A DNA stretch of 8,316 nucleotides from Actinomycetota bacterium (GTDB lineage: Bacteria; Actinomycetota; Actinomycetes; Mycobacteriales; Mycobacteriaceae), in the NCBI GenBank assembly GCA_005787665.1, contig SYAB01000483.1, positions 1-8,316 on the forward strand, given 5' to 3'. The notes beneath the pieces were generated by a model. The model was not told where the DNA came from. It was given only the letters and a program-made list of their open reading frames with translations, and did no database searches. Below are positions 1-5,474 of the stretch, piece by piece (position 1 is the first letter of the stretch; each line of letters opens with the position of its first letter). Both the position numbers and the translations under genes were made by a program.

Positions 1-564
1 CCCGGCAACGACCATGTGAAGGCCGCCGGACTGCGGGCCCTGCTGGCTTATCAATGGGCGCACCCGGGCAAGAAGTTGCTGTTCATGGGCCAGGACTTCG
101 GGCAGCGGGCCGAGTGGTCCGAGGAACGCGGCCTGGACTGGTTCCAACTCGACGAGCACGGGTTCTCCGGCGGCATCATGCTGTTCATGGCCGACGTCAA
201 CGCCGTGTACCGCAGCCACCCGGCGCTGTGGAGCCAGGACAGCAGCCCGGCGGGCTACTCCTGGATCGACGCCAACGACTCGGCCAGTAACGTGCTGAGC
301 TTCCTGCGCTATGGCTCCGATGGCTCGGCGCTGGCGTGCGTGTTCAACTTCTCCGGCGCGGAGCACGCCCACTACCGACTCGGTCTACCGCGGGCCGGAA
401 CGTGGCGTGAGGTCCTCAACAGCGATGCGACGGTCTACAACGGTTCGGGCATCGGCAATCTCGGCGCCGTGCATGCCACCGACGAGCCCTGGCATGGCCG
501 TCCCGCCTCTGCGCATCTGGTCCTTCCGCCCAACTCCGCGGTCTGGCTCGAACCCGCTGGATGA
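1..564 (+). CDS. glgB: 1,4-alpha-glucan branching enzyme, C-terminal part (partial, 5' end outside window)
   Basis: GlgB makes alpha-1,6 branch points in glycogen and related alpha-glucans in the cytoplasm (GH13 family). The reading frame is open from base 1, and 187 residues are visible, about a quarter of the usual ~730. The opening [19 protein letters not shown] and the motif [15 protein letters not shown] are the conserved block at the end of the GH13 barrel, followed by [10 protein letters not shown]. The rest is the all-beta C-terminal alpha-amylase domain, ending [16 protein letters not shown]. The catalytic Asp/Glu/Asp residues lie upstream, outside the window, so activity cannot be judged from here. 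In mycobacteria glgB normally follows glgE, the maltosyltransferase of the GlgE pathway, so glgE is expected just upstream; this is inference. The match to mycobacterial GlgB is strong. Confidence 0.95.
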   Translation, partial: PGNDHVKAAGLRALLAYQWAHPGKKLLFMGQDFGQRAEWSEERGLDWFQLDEHGFSGGIMLFMADVNAVYRSHPALWSQDSSPAGYSWIDANDSASNVLSFLRYGSDGSALACVFNFSGAEHAHYRLGLPRAGTWREVLNSDATVYNGSGIGNLGAVHATDEPWHGRPASAHLVLPPNSAVWLEPAG

Positions 565-571
565 GGCTGCA

Positions 572-588
572 CCCGCCGCGTCGGCGGG
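572..588 (+). terminator. Hairpin just after glgB, possible terminator
   Basis: CCCGCCG (572-578) and CGGCGGG (582-588) form a perfect 7-bp, all G/C stem with a 3-nt loop, beginning 8 bases after the glgB stop codon. No T-run follows, so it would be a U-less terminator of the kind proposed for mycobacteria, or a stabilising 3' hairpin. The rest of the 565-660 gap shows nothing I can name. Confidence 0.4.
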
Positions 589-660
589 CTCCCCCCAGGC
601 GTGACGCAGCTGCCGCTGGACGCGCGAAACGCTGTCGCACCCAGGAACTAACGCTCGGTC

Positions 661-1911
661 TTAGTTGTCCGTCGGCGGCGGTTGAGACTGAAAGGGTTGG
701 TACCACCACCAGTCGGCGCGTTCGCCGGTGGGCCCGGCGCATGGCGCCACCGCGGGTGGCGGCTTGACCGGCGGATGGGCCAGGGCTGCTGCGGACAGCG
801 CTCGCCCGTCGCTGTCGGTGATGGTCAGGTCATAGGCGCTGCCGGCGACCGTGATGCCGCCCCGGTGGTGCTGCCGATGATGGTAGGGACATAACAAGAC
901 GAGGTTGGCAAGATCGGTAGGGCCACCGTCCTCCCAATGCCTGATGTGGTGGGCGTGCAGACCGCGGGTGGCACCACAACCCGGAACGACACAGGTGCGG
1001 TCGCGATGCTCCAGGGCGCGGCGAAGGCGCCGATTGATCACGCGCGTCGCCCGTCCGGCGCCGATGACCTCACCCTCGCGTTCAAACCACACTTCACAGG
1101 TGGCATCGCAGGTCAGATATCCGCGTTCGGCGTCGGAAAGCAGTGGCCCCAGGTGATAGGCCGACACCTGCTTGTCGACATCGACGTGAACCACGACGGT
1201 GGTGTGATGCCCGTGCGGACGCCGGGTCGCGTCGGCGCCCCAACCGGCCTCGACCAGACGCATGAAGGCGTCGACCGTGTCCGGAAGGGGCGGCACCTGT
1301 TCTGCTGCAGGGTCGCGATCATCGTGATCGCGTTTCCACTCCGCAATCAGCGCATCCCGGTGCGAGGCCAGGGCGGCATCGAACGTCGCCGCCTCCAGGT
1401 GCGGGAGCTTGATCCGCCAGTAACTGAACTCCTCGTCGCTGTGTTTGCTGATGGAGCGCTGCGGCTCGGGTGGGCGGTCGGGATCGGGGCGTGGTTCGAG
1501 CTTGACCGCGGTGCGCAGTTGACTGACCGTGGCGACCGCTGCCAGCTCGGCATAGTGGTCATCGGACCCGTCACCGGCACCGCGCGCGATAACTCCGACC
1601 TGATCCAGTGACAACCGGCCCTCCCGCATGCCCTGCGCGCAACGGGGGAACGCCTCCAGTCGGTGCGCCACGGCGGCGATCGACGTCGCATTCGCTGCGG
1701 AACTGCCTGTCTTCCAGGCGACCAGCGCGGCGACGGACCTGGCCCCGGTGTTGCCCCACAGCTCGTCGCGATCTACCTCGGCGACGATCTCCACGATGCG
1801 TCCGTCAATGGCATTGCGCTGGCCGGTCAGCTCCGCCAACTCCTCGAAAAGCAGCTCCAGGCGTTCGCCGGGAGGGAGTTCCACGACGTCGGGAGATGCG
1901 TTCGACGACAT
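661..1911 (-). CDS. DUF222 / HNH endonuclease domain protein (REP13E12-like family)
   Basis: A 416-residue protein of the DUF222-HNH family, which is highly multicopy in mycobacteria (the 13E12 repeat family) and whose role is unknown. Residues about 15-270 form the mostly helical DUF222 region. Residues 307-349 are a complete HNH nuclease module: zinc-type cysteines C307 and C312, the HAHH stretch at 319-322 with HW at 325-326, GGPT and N336, then LLCPYHH with C341 and H344/H345, followed by H348/H349. All expected metal and catalytic positions are present, so it could be an active nuclease; target and role are unknown. The C-terminal ~60 residues are Pro-rich and end in WWWYQPF and QSQPPPTDN. 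The ATG start has only a weak GGGG two bases upstream. The gene lies on the same strand as the ybbN-like gene, 69 bp after it, and converges on glgB. Such genes recombine and move readily, and this one is probably not part of the ancestral cluster. Confidence 0.93.
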   Translation of the reverse strand: MSSNASPDVVELPPGERLELLFEELAELTGQRNAIDGRIVEIVAEVDRDELWGNTGARSVAALVAWKTGSSAANATSIAAVAHRLEAFPRCAQGMREGRLSLDQVGVIARGAGDGSDDHYAELAAVATVSQLRTAVKLEPRPDPDRPPEPQRSISKHSDEEFSYWRIKLPHLEAATFDAALASHRDALIAEWKRDHDDRDPAAEQVPPLPDTVDAFMRLVEAGWGADATRRPHGHHTTVVVHVDVDKQVSAYHLGPLLSDAERGYLTCDATCEVWFEREGEVIGAGRATRVINRRLRRALEHRDRTCVVPGCGATRGLHAHHIRHWEDGGPTDLANLVLLCPYHHRQHHRGGITVAGSAYDLTITDSDGRALSAAALAHPPVKPPPAVAPCAGPTGERADWWWYQPFQSQPPPTDN

Positions 1912-1957
1912 GACCCCATGGTCGCAGCAGGGTCCGACAATTTTTCTAGCGGAAGAT

Positions 1958-1978
1958 GGGGCGGACTCTGCCCGCTCC
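1958..1978 (-). terminator. Imperfect hairpin after the ybbN-like gene, possible terminator
   Basis: On the minus strand GGAGCGG and CCGCCCC can pair around a 7-nt loop, with one A-C mismatch. The structure starts three bases past the stop codon of the thioredoxin-TPR gene. There is no T-run directly after the stem. An AT-rich patch (AATTTTTCTAG on the plus strand, 1939-1949) lies between it and the HNH gene and may belong to that gene's promoter, but I see no clear -10 hexamer there. Confidence 0.28.
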
Positions 1979-1980
1979 GG

Positions 1981-2856
1981 TCAGTACAGCGCGTTGGCGA
2001 GGTTGCGGCGCCCGGCGATGACCTCCGGATCGGCCGGGTCGAACAATTCGAACAGCTCGATCAGCCGGCTGCGGACCCGGGTGCGGTCATCGCCGGCGGT
2101 GCTCTTGACCAGCGCGGTCAACCGCGCGAAAGCCCCCGCGACGTCCTGACCGAGGATCTGCACGTCGGCCGCCGCCAAGGCGGCGTCGATATCGGCGGGA
2201 GCGGCGTCGGCGGTCGCGACGGCATCGGCGGGTTGGACGGAGGCCCGCTGCAGAAACTCGATCTGGCGCAGCGCGGCCCGGGCCTCGGCGTGGTTGGGGT
2301 CGCCGTCGAGGATCGCCTGATAGGCGGCCGCCGCGCCAGGGAAGTCACCGGCGTCGAGCTTCTCCCGGGCCGCGTCCAGCGCGGGATCGGCCGGCTGCTC
2401 CTCGGGTCCTGCCCCGGCGAGCTTGCCGGCAGTGGCCGAGAGCAGCGAGTCGACCCAGCGCCGCAACTGCTCCGGCGGTTGCGGCCCTTCGAAGCTGGCC
2501 AGCGGCTGGCCACCGGCCAGCGCTACCACCGTGGGCACCGCCTCCACCCCGAACATCGCCGCCACCCGCGGCGCGCTGTCGACATTGACCGTCGCCAGCG
2601 ACCATCTGCCGTCGTCGGCCCCGGCCAGCGCGCCCAGCGCATCGACCAGTCGGACACAGGCCTCGCTGCGCGGCGACCACAGCACGACCACCACCGGGAC
2701 CTGGCTGGAGCGGACCAGCACCTCGGCTTCGAAGTTGGCCTCAGTGATCTCCACGCCGACCTGACTCCCGCCCGCCTGCGGGGGGCGCTGCTTGAGACCG
2801 GACAGATCGACCGCTCCGGTCATCACCGGCGCGGTCCTCGGGCGAGGGCGGGTCAC
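1981..2856 (-). CDS. ybbN: Thioredoxin-fold/TPR protein, YbbN/CnoX-like co-chaperone (Rv1324 family)
   Basis: A 291-residue protein with an N-terminal thioredoxin domain (about 34-140) and a C-terminal TPR-like helical region (about 155-291). The usual WCGPC active site is replaced by WSPRSEAC, leaving S64-x-x-C67, so it cannot act as an ordinary dithiol oxidoreductase. The cis-proline loop VEAVPTV (P108) is kept. E. coli YbbN/CnoX, which protects unfolding proteins and hands them to chaperones, has the same layout, a comparable WSERSQHC site and an ending like NALY. Chaperone-holdase function is therefore inferred by homology. The frame stays open upstream to 3012, but homology begins at VTRPRPRTAP, so I chose the GTG at 2854-2856; GTG at 2860-2862 and ATG at 2821-2823 are alternatives. 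No Shine-Dalgarno is visible. A CAGACT hexamer (2864-2869) sits 7 nt upstream and could make the message leaderless. The gene is divergent from the exported-protein gene. Confidence 0.9.
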   Translation of the reverse strand: MTRPRPRTAPVMTGAVDLSGLKQRPPQAGGSQVGVEITEANFEAEVLVRSSQVPVVVVLWSPRSEACVRLVDALGALAGADDGRWSLATVNVDSAPRVAAMFGVEAVPTVVALAGGQPLASFEGPQPPEQLRRWVDSLLSATAGKLAGAGPEEQPADPALDAAREKLDAGDFPGAAAAYQAILDGDPNHAEARAALRQIEFLQRASVQPADAVATADAAPADIDAALAAADVQILGQDVAGAFARLTALVKSTAGDDRTRVRSRLIELFELFDPADPEVIAGRRNLANALY

Positions 2857-2936
2857 GCGCACAAGTCTGTCATGTCCGCGGCGGGCGCCCGTTGACCGGT
2901 CGCGGTTACGCCCCCGCGAAACACCGCCGCTTGGCG

Positions 2937-2942
2937 TATCGT
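2937..2942 (+). promoter_or_regulatory. Candidate -10 element for the collagen-like exported protein
   Basis: TATCGT fits the mycobacterial SigA -10 pattern TANNNT and lies about 50 bases before the GTG start, giving a leader of roughly 40 nt that contains the ribosome site. No convincing -35 is visible at 17-18 bp, so this is a weak call. The 134-bp divergent interval (2857-2990) must also hold the promoter of the opposite-strand ybbN-like gene. Confidence 0.3.
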
Positions 2943-2981
2943 TTGCGGCACCGATCGGGTAGACCACCGGGTCAACACTTT

Positions 2982-2987
2982 GGAGGG
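2982..2987 (+). promoter_or_regulatory. Ribosome binding site that fixes the GTG start of the exported protein
   Basis: GGAGGG lies 3 bases upstream of the GTG at 2991. The same frame is open back to 2892, but only the GTG at 2991 gives a clean signal peptide, so this site decides the start. Confidence 0.7.
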
Positions 2988-2990
2988 TTC

Positions 2991-3416
2991 GTGGGCAAGA
3001 TTGCTGCATCACTGTTTGCGGCGGCCACCCTGGCCGTGGGTGCCACCATCACCGCACCGGCGGCGTACGCCGAAGATCGTGGCCCGATCGGCCCCGGTGG
3101 CGTGGTCGGCCCGGTCGGGGCCAATCCGGTCGTAGGCCCAGCCGGCCCGGCAGGCGTCGGGGGCCTCGGTCCCGTCGCCGGCCCGGCGGGCCCGGTGGGC
3201 GTCGGTGGTGTCGTCGGCCCAGTCGGGGTCAATCCGGTCGTGGGCCCGGCCGGTCCAGTGGGCGTCGGGGGCGTGGTGGGCCCGGTCGGGGTGGATCCGG
3301 TCGTGGCCGCAGCGGCGCGCCCCTACTACTACGTGCCCTTCTACCCCGGTGAAATCCCGTGCTATACCCCTGAGGGCGTGGCGTACTACACCCCCGCCGG
3401 GGAGCCCTGCTACTGA
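2991..3416 (+). CDS. Small exported protein with collagen-like Gly-X-Y repeats and a Tyr/Pro/Cys-rich tail
   Basis: A 141-residue protein that I do not recognise as a named family. Residues 1-27 form a Sec-type signal peptide: Lys at position 3, a hydrophobic core, and APAAYA followed by ED as the likely cleavage site. There is no lipobox Cys. Residues 31-105 are 25 consecutive triplets, 21 of which begin with Gly, arranged as four blocks of 18, 15, 21 and 21 residues. Each block ends in a break triplet, PVV or PVA. The residues are almost only Gly, Pro, Val and Ala, so the segment looks collagen-like or elastin-like. Residues 106-141 are quite different: AAAARPYYYVPFYPG, then two Cys (C124, C140), eight Tyr in all, and a C-terminal PCY. 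It is probably secreted or wall-associated after export, and a structural or surface role is only a guess. It is monocistronic, divergent from the ybbN-like gene and convergent with fadA4. Confidence 0.82.
   Translation: MGKIAASLFAAATLAVGATITAPAAYAEDRGPIGPGGVVGPVGANPVVGPAGPAGVGGLGPVAGPAGPVGVGGVVGPVGVNPVVGPAGPVGVGGVVGPVGVDPVVAAAARPYYYVPFYPGEIPCYTPEGVAYYTPAGEPCY
3081..3305 (+). repeat. In-frame tandem repeat encoding Gly-X-Y blocks
   Basis: Four blocks: 3081-3134 (54 nt), 3135-3179 (45 nt), 3180-3242 (63 nt) and 3243-3305 (63 nt). All lengths are multiples of 9, so the Gly-every-third-residue phase never slips. The last two blocks differ at 10 of 63 bases; nine differences are silent third-position changes and one changes Asn to Asp. 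Confidence 0.85.
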
Positions 3417-3509
3417 GCGGACGCCGTCAGCCGACCGTCGTGGATATGACCAACATCACACGGCCTTTCGTCTCGGTGGTCAGCAAACGCCCGTGATTCC
3501 GACTCGGGG

Positions 3510-4688
3510 CTAGGCGCGCAGGATCAGCGCGTCGCCCTGCCCGCCGGCCCCGCACAGGGCGGCCACCGCGTAGCCGGCGCCGCGGCGGGAGAGTTCCAGG
3601 GCGGCGTGCAGGGTGATCCGCGCGCCCGACATCCCGATCGGGTGGCCCATGGCGATCGCTCCCCCGCTGCGGTTGACGATCTGCGGGTCCAGTCCCAGCT
3701 CGCGAGTCGAGGCCAGGGCCACCGCGGCGAACGCCTCGTTGATCTCCACGACGTCGAGATCGCCCACCGTGATGCCCTCTCGGGCGAGCGCCTTCTTGAT
3801 CGCATTGGCCGGTTGCGACTGCAGGGTCGAGTCCGGACCCGCGACGTTGCCGTGCGCCCCGATCTCGCACAGCCAATCCAGGCCCAATTGCTGCGCCTTG
3901 GCCTTGCTCATCACCACCACGGCGCACCCGCCATCGGAAATCTGCGAGGCCGACCCGGCCGTGATGGTGCCGTCCTTGCGGAAGGCGGGCTTCAGGCCGG
4001 CCAGCGATTCGGCCGTGGTGTTGGCCCGAATGCCCTCGTCCTCGACGAACTCGATCGGGTCGCCCTTTCGCTGCGGAATCGCAACCGGCACAACCTCATC
4101 GGCGAACACCCCGTCCTTCCAGGCGGCAGCGGCCTTCTGGTGCGAGCTCGCGGCGAACTCGTCCTGCTCCAGGCGGGTGAACTTGTCTGCGTCGTTGCGC
4201 TGTTCGGTCAGCGCGCCCATCGGCTGGTCGGTGAACACGTCATGGAGGCCGTCATAGGCCATGTGGTCGCGCATCGTCACGTCGCCGTATTTGTAGCCGG
4301 CCCGGCTGTCCATCAACAGGTGCGGCGCCTTGGTCATCGACTCCTGCCCCCCGGCGACCACGACCTCGAACTCACCGGCGCGGATCAACTGGTCGGCCAG
4401 TGCGATCGAGTCGATCCCGGACAGGCACATCTTGTTGATGGTCAGCGCGGGCACGTCCCAGCCGATCCCGGCGGCCACCGCCGACTGCCGGGCGGGCATC
4501 TGTCCGGCCCCGGCGGTCAGCACCTGCCCCATGATCACGTACTCGACCAGCGATGCCGGCACCCCGGCCTTCTCCAGCGCCGCCCGGATCGCGACAGCGC
4601 CCAGTTCGTGACCGGAGAAGTCCTTCAGCGAGCCCATCAGGCGGCCGATCGGGGTGCGGGCCCCAGCAACGATGACCGACGTCGTCAT
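3510..4688 (-). CDS. fadA4: Acetyl-CoA C-acetyltransferase / thiolase FadA4
   Basis: A full-length 392-residue thiolase, which condenses two acetyl-CoA to acetoacetyl-CoA or runs the thiolytic reverse reaction in beta-oxidation. The catalytic residues are all present: nucleophile C88 in NKMCLSG, NEAFA with N317, H349 in [11 protein letters not shown], and C379 in CGAGGQGDA. The N-terminal thiolase half covers about 1-265 and the C-terminal half 270-392. It corresponds to FadA4 (Rv1323) by position and sequence. The ATG start is well supported by GGGAGG five bases upstream. It is divergent from methylmalonyl-CoA epimerase across 82 bp, which links acetyl-CoA and propionyl-CoA handling. The true chain-length preference cannot be read from the sequence. 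Confidence 0.96.
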   Translation of the reverse strand: MTTSVIVAGARTPIGRLMGSLKDFSGHELGAVAIRAALEKAGVPASLVEYVIMGQVLTAGAGQMPARQSAVAAGIGWDVPALTINKMCLSGIDSIALADQLIRAGEFEVVVAGGQESMTKAPHLLMDSRAGYKYGDVTMRDHMAYDGLHDVFTDQPMGALTEQRNDADKFTRLEQDEFAASSHQKAAAAWKDGVFADEVVPVAIPQRKGDPIEFVEDEGIRANTTAESLAGLKPAFRKDGTITAGSASQISDGGCAVVVMSKAKAQQLGLDWLCEIGAHGNVAGPDSTLQSQPANAIKKALAREGITVGDLDVVEINEAFAAVALASTRELGLDPQIVNRSGGAIAMGHPIGMSGARITLHAALELSRRGAGYAVAALCGAGGQGDALILRA

Positions 4689-4693
4689 ATCTA

Positions 4694-4699
4694 CCTCCC
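4694..4699 (-). promoter_or_regulatory. Strong Shine-Dalgarno of fadA4
   Basis: On the minus strand GGGAGG is followed by TAGAT and the ATG. This is the clearest ribosome site in the window and indicates a leadered fadA4 message, in contrast to the leaderless-looking genes nearby. Confidence 0.75.
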
Positions 4700-4709
4700 G
4701 GGTGGTGTT

Positions 4710-4739
4710 TGTCGGGCGATCTGGCCGACTGGCCCGACA
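4710..4739. promoter_or_regulatory. Inverted repeat between fadA4 and the epimerase gene, candidate operator
   Basis: TGTCGGGC (4710-4717) and GCCCGACA (4732-4739) are perfect 8-bp inverted arms separated by 14 bp, so the arm centres are 22 bp apart, about two helical turns. The right arm overlaps the candidate -35 of the epimerase gene, and both arms would lie in the fadA4 5' leader. A dimeric repressor site is possible; a leader hairpin or chance in GC-rich DNA are alternatives. Confidence 0.4.
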
Positions 4740-4763
4740 CGCCTGTGGGGGTCAGGTTACCGT
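4734..4763 (+). promoter_or_regulatory. Promoter of the epimerase gene, probably leaderless
   Basis: The -35-like CCGACA (4734-4739), an 18-bp spacer and the -10 TACCGT (4758-4763) place the transcription start at or next to the ATG at 4771. No Shine-Dalgarno precedes that ATG, which agrees with a leaderless message. Confidence 0.5.
4754..4759 (-). promoter_or_regulatory. Candidate -10 element of fadA4
   Basis: TAACCT on the minus strand fits TANNNT and would give a leader of roughly 58 nt with the strong ribosome site at its end. It overlaps the -10 of the divergent epimerase promoter by two bases, so the two promoters could not both be occupied. No good -35 is visible. Confidence 0.33.
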
Positions 4764-4770
4764 TGAAAGT

Positions 4771-5238
4771 ATGACCACCGAGCATGTCGATGCCCGCCCG
4801 GTGCTGGCCAGCGCACTGGTGACGGCTCTCGACCACGTCGGCATCGCGGTGCCGGACCTCGACGCGGCGATCTCGTGGTACCACGACAACCTGGGGATGA
4901 TCGTCGTCCACGAGGAGATCAATACAGATCAGGGCGTGCGGGAGGCCATGCTGTCGGTTCGCGGCGCCCCGCGCGGCAGCGCCCAGGTGCAGTTGATGGC
5001 GCCCCTGGACGACACTTGCACCATCGCGAAGTTCATCGACAAGCGCGGTCCGGGCATCCAGCAGCTGGCCTACCGGGTCAGTGACCTCGACACGCTCTGC
5101 GATCGGCTGCGGTCCCACGGCGTCCGGCTGCTCTACGAGGCGCCGCGGCGCGGCACCGCGGGCTCGCGGATCAACTTCATCCATCCGAAGGACGCCGGTG
5201 GCGTCCTGGTCGAGTTGGTCGAGCCCGCCGAACTCTAG
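4771..5238 (+). CDS. mce: Methylmalonyl-CoA epimerase (VOC fold, Rv1322A family)
   Basis: A 155-residue VOC/glyoxalase-fold protein that interconverts (S)- and (R)-methylmalonyl-CoA between propionyl-CoA carboxylase and methylmalonyl-CoA mutase. Two paired beta-alpha-beta modules are visible, beginning at ALDHVGIAVPDLDAA and GIQQLAYRVSDLD. Candidate metal ligands are H22, Q74 (AQVQLM) and E148 (VLVELVEP). Position 98, normally the second His of an HH pair, is Gln (QQLAYRV). E48/E49 in VHEEI match the region of the proposed proton-shuttling Glu. The ATG at 4771 was chosen because conserved sequence starts soon after it and a -10 lies 7 nt upstream; the frame is open further upstream but without homology. 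It is divergent from fadA4 and ends 5 bp before the stop of the opposite-strand zinc-motif gene. From sequence alone, a related VOC enzyme cannot be wholly excluded. Confidence 0.92.
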   Translation: MTTEHVDARPVLASALVTALDHVGIAVPDLDAAISWYHDNLGMIVVHEEINTDQGVREAMLSVRGAPRGSAQVQLMAPLDDTCTIAKFIDKRGPGIQQLAYRVSDLDTLCDRLRSHGVRLLYEAPRRGTAGSRINFIHPKDAGGVLVELVEPAEL

Positions 5239-5243
5239 GGCAA

Positions 5244-5474
5244 TCACGACCACCGGCGGGTCGGCCCGCGCCGGGACCGGTTGCGCCAGCATGGCGCGTG
5301 CCAGTGCCGGCGATCCTCTCCGTCGCCGTCCCCTCGCCACACCGCCACATGCGCGGTGCCGACCCGGATCTCGTGGTCACACCCCGGACAGCGGTAGGTC
5401 TTGACCGCACGAGCTCCCGCAATGGGCACGACCTGGTAGTCGTAGCCATCCGGACCGGGTTCCGTCCTGCGCAT
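5244..5474 (-). CDS. Small Cys/His zinc-motif protein coupled to nucS (Rv1322-like position)
   Basis: A 76-residue protein, conserved in type among actinobacteria but without a function I can name. It starts with an ATG at 5472-5474 that shares one base with the nucS stop (TGATG), a classic coupling arrangement, so it should be co-translated with nucS. Its centre holds CPGC (C29, C32) in the context KTYRCPGCDHEIRVGTAHV, then HWHAPCW with H57, H59 and C62. Together these make a plausible zinc site. The C-terminus is basic (RNRSRRGPTRRWS), compatible with nucleic-acid binding. There is no signal peptide or membrane segment. The same minus-strand frame stays open far upstream inside nucS, but only this segment looks like protein. 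The position matches the small hypothetical gene Rv1322 of M. tuberculosis. A role alongside NucS is inferred from linkage only. Confidence 0.85.
   Translation of the reverse strand: MRRTEPGPDGYDYQVVPIAGARAVKTYRCPGCDHEIRVGTAHVAVWRGDGDGEDRRHWHAPCWRNRSRRGPTRRWS
5253..5274 (+). terminator. Hairpin downstream of the epimerase gene, possible terminator inside the convergent gene
   Basis: CCGGCG (5253-5258) pairs with CGCCGG (5269-5274), and GG/CC can add to the stem across a 2-nt bulge. It begins 15 bases after the epimerase stop and lies within the 3' coding end of the opposite-strand small gene. A second 6-bp stem, GCGCCA/TGGCGC with a 3-nt loop, follows at 5283-5297. No T-run is present. Confidence 0.3.

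Noticed and set aside
1663..2895. 410-aa open frame on the plus strand opposite the ybbN-like and HNH genes
   Set aside because: It spans two real minus-strand genes and their gap, has no ribosome site or domain, and is an antisense artefact of high GC content.
2894..2901. GACCGGTC 8-bp palindrome in the ybbN/exported-protein interval
   Set aside because: Short, not flanked by further symmetry, and expected by chance in GC-rich DNA.
2892..2990. Upstream extension of the exported protein to 2892
   Set aside because: The added 33 residues are Arg/His-rich and would bury the signal peptide; a ribosome site marks the GTG at 2991 instead.
3081..3305. Possible PE_PGRS or CRISPR-like repeat
   Set aside because: The repeat lacks the GGAGGX/GGN motif pattern and PE domain, and it has no spacers; it is an in-frame protein repeat.
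3417..3509. Possible terminators between the exported-protein gene and fadA4
   Set aside because: Only a 6-bp TGACCA/TGGTCA pairing with a long loop and a 4-bp CCCG/CGGG stem are visible; neither is convincing.
3606..4766. 386-aa open frame on the plus strand opposite fadA4
   Set aside because: It is a GC-rich antisense frame of a clearly real thiolase; its translation is Arg/Gly/His-rich with no recognisable domain.
4372..5340. 322-aa minus-strand open frame spanning the epimerase gene and the fadA4 start
   Set aside because: It reads through the promoter region and antisense to the epimerase in a non-coding frame; shadow of the flanking genes.
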